NCBI GenBank assembly: GCA_949128115.1
Contig: OX421964.1
Span: 32,356,177-32,420,176 of the forward strand
Reading direction: 5' to 3'
From: Anaspis maculata
Lineage: Eukaryota; Arthropoda; Insecta; Coleoptera; Scraptiidae
DNA length: 64,000 bases
In this document: one piece after another, positions 58,133 to 64,000 of the stretch
Layout: each line of letters starts with the position of its first letter
Position numbering within the stretch: position 1 is the stretch's first letter
Notes under the pieces: generated by a model
What the model was told of the DNA's origin: nothing
The model's database searches: none
Seen by the model: the letters and a program-made list of their open reading frames with translations, nothing else
Translations under genes and position numbers: made by a program

Positions 58133-59455
58133 CTATTGGCGAAAATCTTTTCCGCGTGGTGGCGCTGTACGCAATAAAACATGGTGGCCCAAGAGGCCTT
58201 GACAAATAGGTAGTAAACGCAGTGCGCATTTACATCACAACAGCTGTCAACAGTGATAGCTGTCAGTGAAAGCGTAACAGTCACGAACTCGTAACAGTGG
58301 GCCAATAACTGGAGGTTCGTTGGGAATGGAATTTCGTTGCAGTATCTCTAACTTATTTTTGTTTTAGAAAATGCCGATAATACAGATTCATTTGCCCAAT
58401 ATTTATGGTCATGTTGGTAACCAAATCAGCCCCCTCTCGACAAAGTGCGAAGAAGTGATTGAGGCAGGTCATTTAATCGTGTGTGGGGTGACTGGGGCTC
58501 ACTGTGACTGAGACTCTTGTGCTTTGTTATGTCTCATAAATGGATAATTGAAAACCATTTGGAGGTTGGGTTCTGTGGACCAGTTGTTAGAACAGTGTTG
58601 TGAACTCGTGAAGCCATCTCCGATAAGCCAGTGAGAGCAGACGGAGAGCCTGGAGATCAACGCCAGCGGTATTGAGAGAAGATACCTGGCCTGCAAATCA
58701 GAATCTGTCACTCGCCTCATCAGTTCAGATTTAGAACAACTTAATCGTTATGAAAATATTTTCCATTGTAGAAACACTAACATCAACCGATGAGCTATGA
58801 TTAAACTTATGATTGAAGAATACTCAATTATTATTGATAAACTATGATTTTTATTATTCTAGACAGCGGTAAATGCTTATTAGCTACTGAAATTCCACTT
58901 TACAGTCATTGTATGAGTCGTACGATTACTCCAAAAGAATGTTCATCTTTCTGGCCTAAACGGTAATTGTTGGCACATTTTCGTGATGCGTCCTGTTGTA
59001 CCTATGCCTTGTCTTGTGGGGGCTTAGTATTTCCACCTTGTGTGCAAGGGGCTCACACAACTCAACATCTGTAATGTAAAATAAGCATTCAGAGATTGCA
59101 TTTTTCGGCCAGCATTTCACCAACTTACGTATCGTTTTTTGCAGCTGCATTGTGCATTGTGTCCATCGGCGTATACTAACGCAGTAATTCAAGTCAAACT
59201 ACAACCAGAGCTACAACACTCACTCGCTCACATTCACGACGATGTGGAAAACAAGGAAGACAAAAAAAATTAATTATTTTTCAACTGTCAAAACTGTCAA
59301 TATTCTTATGATTTGGAGTAGGTACTGTCAACTGTCGAGTGCTACTGCGCTACGGCGCTGGGCTGTGCGCTGGGTACCTATTTGTCAAGGCCCCTTGGGC
59401 CACCATGTTTGACTGCGTTCAGCGCATTCTGGTGGCCGCTGATTTTCGCCAATAG
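58133..59455. repeat. Inverted arms 58133-58212 and 59375-59455
   Basis: TATTGGCGAAAATC...AACATGGTGGCCCAAGAGGC...TTGACAAATAGGTA at the left has its complement at the right, about 80 bases per arm with an 1.16-kb spacer. The spacer (58213-59374) has no recognisable gene. It may be a foldback element or paired remnants. Confidence 0.6.
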
Positions 59456-60860
59456 TCGACGGAAGCGTAAACGGAAATACAAGCGTAAAGCCCCCTACAG
59501 ACTATGCGTGATTCATGATGCGTAGTGCGCCTTGTGCGTGAATAGTGTAGATAGAAAATGCGTTCAAATTTCATGCGCCCGCACCACTACCGCATCAGTG
59601 GTGGCGGAAAACTGTACACTTATCAAAGGATTTTTATGCTCCACGCATCACAACGCATAGTGGGGATGGTTGATTCGAGCAGTTATAGGAAAATTCGTCG
59701 GAACTATTTCCATGTGATTCCCGTGGAGTCAACATGCAGCTGCAGCTCAGAGCCTTGGGGTCTTCATTCATGGATTTTGCTGATAAAAATGGTGAAGTAC
59801 GTACCTACTGGAAGTAGGCCGACTTATTCGTTCTCATGTCAGTTTGCCCTTAATTTCGGAAAAAATCTGCAACGCCTCTGTGGCCAAGCGAGGCCAAGAT
59901 GGTGGCAGAATCACAAAATCCAGCTTGAAAAGAAGATTGTCGGCGGTCTATAATACCAGACCAGGTCGACAGGTCGCAGTCCAGTCCAGGTCTATTTTTT
60001 TTTTTTTATCAAAGGGGACGTCTAAAACATTATAGGTACTTGGCGAATTTCTATCTTCCAGTTCCTCGCTCCAACTCACTCTAACTTTATAATTCCAAAT
60101 GACACCACCTACCTTCGAATTAGGAATTAAATTCTGTTTCTGAAAGAAATATTAAAAAAAAACAGTTTAGTTCAGAATTCAGTTTTTGTTCACTCCATCC
60201 TCGACTCCATCTTAGTTCCTTCAGCTCCACACTCCCCCAACAAATCAGCAATTTAACTCGCAATTTAATCATATTTCAAATAGTTTTCACTCTTTAGGGC
60301 AGGTGCACTACAACGTTAGCCAGGGCCTGTAGTAAAACAATCTTTACAATTCGATTCTACATTGGCGAGGCTACAAGAGCTATCCATTGAAGTCGAAATA
60401 ACAGTTAATATGACTGTGTTACCTTTATCTGAAATGCACCATAATATTGGAACGTTTTTTCTGTTTCGGGCTGTGGTAATGACCCGAACTTTGAGACTAG
60501 ATCACTCAATAAGAGAGGAGTTGGAACAACATATTTTCAATGAAATGAGATCGTGGACTAATTGGCTACACCCCTGGAATAGAATCATCGCTGAATTCTC
60601 AAAATCATTTTTCAGACTTATGTCCGGCTACGAACGCGATTCCGCCCAGTGTGCGTTGCTGTCCCTCACCTCAACTTCAAAATTCAACAAAACACCACCT
60701 ACATACCTACACCACCTACATTTCACCAATGATAGCTCGGCAGCAAAAAAAGCTGCAGCATTTGATGCTCAATGTAAATAAGGCAAGCATTAAAGCCTAA
60801 AACCGTTGCTAAAACCTAAAACAGTGACAGTGACCAGGGTTCGGAAGTAGTTATTTCGGA
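59456..60860. other. Intergenic, no gene recognised
   Basis: The open frames 59558-59953 and 60362-60781 lack motifs and splice support. A CCAATG-like and ATGCGT-rich patch at 59500-59670 (CTATGCGTGATTCATGATGCG) looks like repetitive DNA. Confidence 0.4.
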
Positions 60861-61300
60861 CGTAAACTACCTCATTTACTACATGTAGTTTTTGTATTAT
60901 TTACATGAGGGTAAAAACTACATAAACTACATGAATAAACGACAACGTAAATAATGATGTGCGCATGCTCAATGGCGCGAAATTTAAAAATGTGTTGTTT
61001 TTGAATAATTTGAATTTGACCTGCTCAAATAGAGTACACCTATTTTTGATGATTTTAATGGGTATAACTTCTTGTAGTTTCACAACACACAAAACTCATA
61101 TACCTACAATTTGAAACTCAGAATCGCAAACGGCCAACGGCAAAAAGCACGCGAAGTAAAGGAAACGTCATTTTGACAGCCCCCCTCCACCACCTACATT
61201 TGACACTGATGACAGATGAAACTCATTTACTACATAAACTACATTAACTACATGTAATTAATGTAATCTATGTAGTTAATGTAAATAATGTAGTTAATGG
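60861..61300. repeat. ACTACAT-rich repeat blocks
   Basis: Blocks at 60861-60940 and 61221-61300 are built from variants of ACTACAT/ATGTAGT (CATTTACTACAT, AAACTACAT, TTAACTACAT, ATGTAGTTAATG). The 280 bases between them are ordinary. The blocks can pair with each other. Confidence 0.7.
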
Positions 61301-62097
61301 GATGTTTTCAGCGTAGTTGAAGAAACTCTGCTAGATGTCCCTAGTGGTTCGTAAGCAAGGAGGTTATAATTATAGCAGGAGGGAGCATGAGCTCAAAAAA
61401 GTGAAGCCATGTGACGTCACGTTCTGTGTATGCAATCCGCAACATACGAACCACACGAAGGCACACGAGTTACAGAAGTCTATCCCACAGAATTATACAG
61501 CAAAGTGACAGCATCGTTCGTTTTTATGGTTAAATTTTTTCATTTGTCAGTTTCGCACTTCAGTGTGGCATTTTCAATCGCTTTTAGGGCTTTCGAATGG
61601 GAAACCACAGCGGTTGCCGTCTAGAAACAGTTTTTTCAAGCAGAAGACAATCCAAAATAGGAAATACTGTTGCATAAGTAAGTGCACCTAGCGATGATAA
61701 ATTTTGAAGTTACGAATTTTCCCAATTCAAGGTTTGCATCTCCGAATGATTGATTATATTCTCTGCGATGTGTGCCCTTGTCCAGTGCTTAATTGAAAAG
61801 GACATCACCGCCTTGCAAACTCATGGAAGACCAAACAAATGAAAAGCTCGAGCAAGCCAAAGGCCAAAGTATGCGTCCTCTGCACTGCACACTGCACAGC
61901 TGCTGTGTACCTACTTGTTTAACTCAGTATCTGTACCAATATTATTGTACGTACGTACGTACCTACGTGTGTGTTGTGCTAGTGTGCACCTACACTGAGA
62001 ATTCATAATAATGAATGGAAGAAAGTCAAATAATAGGTAAGCAAGAGTCAAAAACTTCACACAAAATTTTGATAATATTGGTTTTATCTTTTCAAAT
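61301..62097. other. Intergenic, short GTAC repeat
   Basis: A short GTACGTACGTAC run occurs near 61947-61960. No gene is recognised. Confidence 0.4.
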
Positions 62098-62736
62098 TAA
62101 GAGTCCTCTGTACGCTTAAAGCAGCTCCGACTAAAAGGCCTCTAAATCGAAGGCGGTTATTCTTTTTCAACTGGTATTTGGTGATTATACTTCATATCTC
62201 CATAAAAACATGTGAAAGGAAAAAAATCCGAGAAAAGCCGATCACAGCCGAAGATAGTCAAATTTTACGGGCGCCATCCTAGGGCCTTTATTTGACTTGG
62301 AAGAAAATTTCTTTTTCCAAGGTGGACTCTCTACAGTATTCTGCACCAACGTACCGGGTGATTTTTTAATAAAATATCTGGAGCCGAAGTTATTTGGCTG
62401 TGAAAATTGTTAAATAAATACTCAAAAATTTGGAGCCCCATATCTTCAGCTGAAATTTTTTTACTGAAAAACCACCCGGTACGATTGTGGAGAATACTGT
62501 TGAGAGTCCACCCTAAAAAAATGATTATTGTTTCAAGTCAAATAAAGGCCCTAGGGTGGCGCGCGTAAGATTTGACTATCTTCGGCTGTGATCGGTTTTT
62601 CTCGGATTTTTTTCCGGTAACATGTTTATATAGAGATATGAAGTGGAATCTCAAAATGCCAGTTCAAAGAAAATCACCGGCTTCGATTTAGAAGCATTTT
62701 AGTTGGAGCCACTCTGAGCGTACAGAGGACTCTTAA
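62098..62736. mobile_element. Concentric foldback, 639 bp
   Basis: The outer ends TAAGAGTCCTCTGTACGCTT and GAGCGTACAGAGGACTCTTA continue through arms such as GCCGATCACAGCCGAAGATAG and complement. The apex is a 130-bp element at 62352-62481 with ends TACCGGGTGATTTTT and AAAAACCACCCGGTA. Confidence 0.85.
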
Positions 62737-62889
62737 GGGATGCCTATCTTTTGATTCCACATGCACGGTTGAAGAGAAGATTCTGCCTTCAACTTTTGAA
62801 GAAACTAAACAAAGAAAAGAAGTCACTTGAAATATGAGCGCCTCGACCTAGTCCACCTGCAAGTGGATGATTTGATGAAGTGGAAGTGT

Positions 62890-63990
62890 ACTACTGGTGG
62901 TCTCTGAAGAAGTAATGGAAAGATGGAGTGAATATTTCCAAGAGTTACTGAGTGCACAACCAAGATACACTGATGAAGACGACATTAATAAAAAAAATAC
63001 GATCGAAGACAGAAATGGAAGGACGGTAAAAGAAGACCTGAAATAAGCATTCCTGAAATTATGGAAGCAAAGCTCCTGGACATGATCAATTCACATCAGA
63101 GATGATAAATAGCTTAGGAGAAGAAGGAAAAAGGTTGCTGCTGGAAATCTACAATAAAGCATGGAAAGAAAAAGATAAGATATTCTTTATAAGTGTGCAA
63201 ACCATGGAAGCATCACCTTGCTAAACATGCCAATGAAAATATACAAATACTGGGAAAGAAACTGAGTAAGACAATTGAACCAACGTTGCTTAACACTCAG
63301 AGTGGACTTCGAAAAGGAGGTAGCGTGCAAAGCTCCATCTTCACAGTGCAACAAATAGATCAGAGAGCACGAGGAGTGAAATAGAATCTAATTAGTGCTA
63401 TAAGAAGTCTGTATAAGAATACCACCAGTAATATGTACTACTATGTACTGTACTATGCAATGAACAAGAGACATTAATAAACGAAAAAGAAGTAACAAAG
63501 AAGACCATAAGCTGAAAGTATATAAGACGATTTTCAGATCAATACTGACTGATGGCCCACGGAAGTGAGACATAGAGGTCTTATCTTAGAGAATGCAGAA
63601 GGAGCGTGAAGCAACAGTAATGAAGTATATACCTGCGAAGTAAAAAATACATACACTGACACTGAAGAGACACAATTTGTAACCCTGAGTAAGAAAATAG
63701 CTGAAAATGAAGCCTGTAACGAAAGACAGGATAAGATTCTGGATGTCTGGATAAAAGACAATTGTTGGTGAGGACGCCTACAAAGCATGAATGAGGACAG
63801 ACCAGTAGAACAGATATGGGAAGCAAGAATGACAGGGAAAAGAAATCAGAGAAGACAGAAAGAAACATGGGACGCAACATAAGGACAAATAGTAACAGAA
63901 AATTGACTGAGCTGGAATGAAGGAAAAACGCTGATAAAGACAAGAGACGATGAGCCAAGCTCATGCATCAAGAAAAAAATGATTCTGTCG
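62890..63990 (+). pseudogene. Decayed non-LTR retrotransposon
   Basis: Broken reading frames preserve the order of LINE features: ERWSEYFQELL near 62917, GEEGKRLLLEIYNKAWKEK near 63117, TIEPTLLNTQSG and a degraded RT segment near 63271-63357, VYKTIFRSILTDG near 63517, and the C-terminal MNEDRPVEQIWEARMTGK at 63788. The block containing the catalytic reverse-transcriptase motifs is deleted, and many stops and frameshifts are present. It is unrelated to the LINE at 22-25 kb. It may continue beyond the window. Confidence 0.75.
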
Positions 63991-64000
63991 AGAAAAAAAT

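Noticed and set aside
59558..59953. 131-codon open frame
   Set aside because: It begins in repetitive ATGCGT-rich DNA and has low complexity of codon use. I could not identify a transposase or host domain.
60362..60781. 139-codon open frame
   Set aside because: It starts at a non-ATG codon, has no domain or splice support, and its neighbours are repeats.

Overview
The window is eukaryotic nuclear DNA, almost certainly from an insect. It has spliced genes with GT-AG introns, canonical AATAAA signals, AT-rich intergenic DNA, and a heavy load of terminal-inverted-repeat (foldback/MITE) elements and non-LTR retrotransposons. The frequent TAGGTACCTAC-type motif and the kind of small TA-flanked elements suggest a hemipteran such as a sternorrhynchan, but the species cannot be settled from this sequence alone.

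Layout. 1-30.7 kb holds no convincing host coding exon and is mostly a transposon landscape: foldback elements at 1.2-2.0, 2.8-3.7, 10.7-11.7 and 14.3-16.6 kb; a LINE RNase H remnant at 5.8-6.2 kb; a tRNA-derived SINE-like sequence at 11.9-12.15 kb; a nested complex at 21.5-25.7 kb; a solo LTR with GTAC target duplications at 26.55-27.07 kb; and a 128-bp MITE at 28.3 kb. The 21.5-25.7 kb complex is an old foldback carrying a younger MITE and a 5'-truncated LINE with an intact 900-codon endonuclease/reverse-transcriptase ORF. A CpG-richer stretch at 19.4-19.65 kb, ending in a good splice donor, might be a distant 5' exon.

30.7-36.3 kb holds a complete coding sequence for the endosomal GTPase Rab5 (216 aa, three coding exons). 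Its 4.8-kb second coding intron is full of foldback elements.

37.5-56.9 kb holds one large gene on the same strand, starting about 1.3 kb after the Rab5 stop codon. I assembled 21 coding exons by eye whose phases all agree. They give a 1692-aa coiled-coil protein with many cysteines in C-x-C and C-x2-C groups and a Ser-Pro-Asp/Lys-rich tail. I do not recognise the family. Two further candidate 3' ends, each with a stop codon and an AATAAA signal, would give about 433-aa and 1248-aa forms. Its 7.9-kb second intron is packed with consecutive palindromic elements, and the 2.4-kb intron at 49.8-52.2 kb carries another.

56.9-64 kb is intergenic, with more inverted repeats and a badly decayed LINE at the right edge.

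The most unusual patterns are: (1) the cysteine-patterned coiled-coil protein, including an exon with four cysteines spaced exactly seven residues apart; (2) a repeated concentric-palindrome architecture, in which one foldback element sits at the apex of a second, unrelated palindrome; (3) a LINE whose 5' junction carries 138 bp identical to a MITE 430 bp away; and (4) a MITE that carries a CCAAT box and a perfect RFX X-box.
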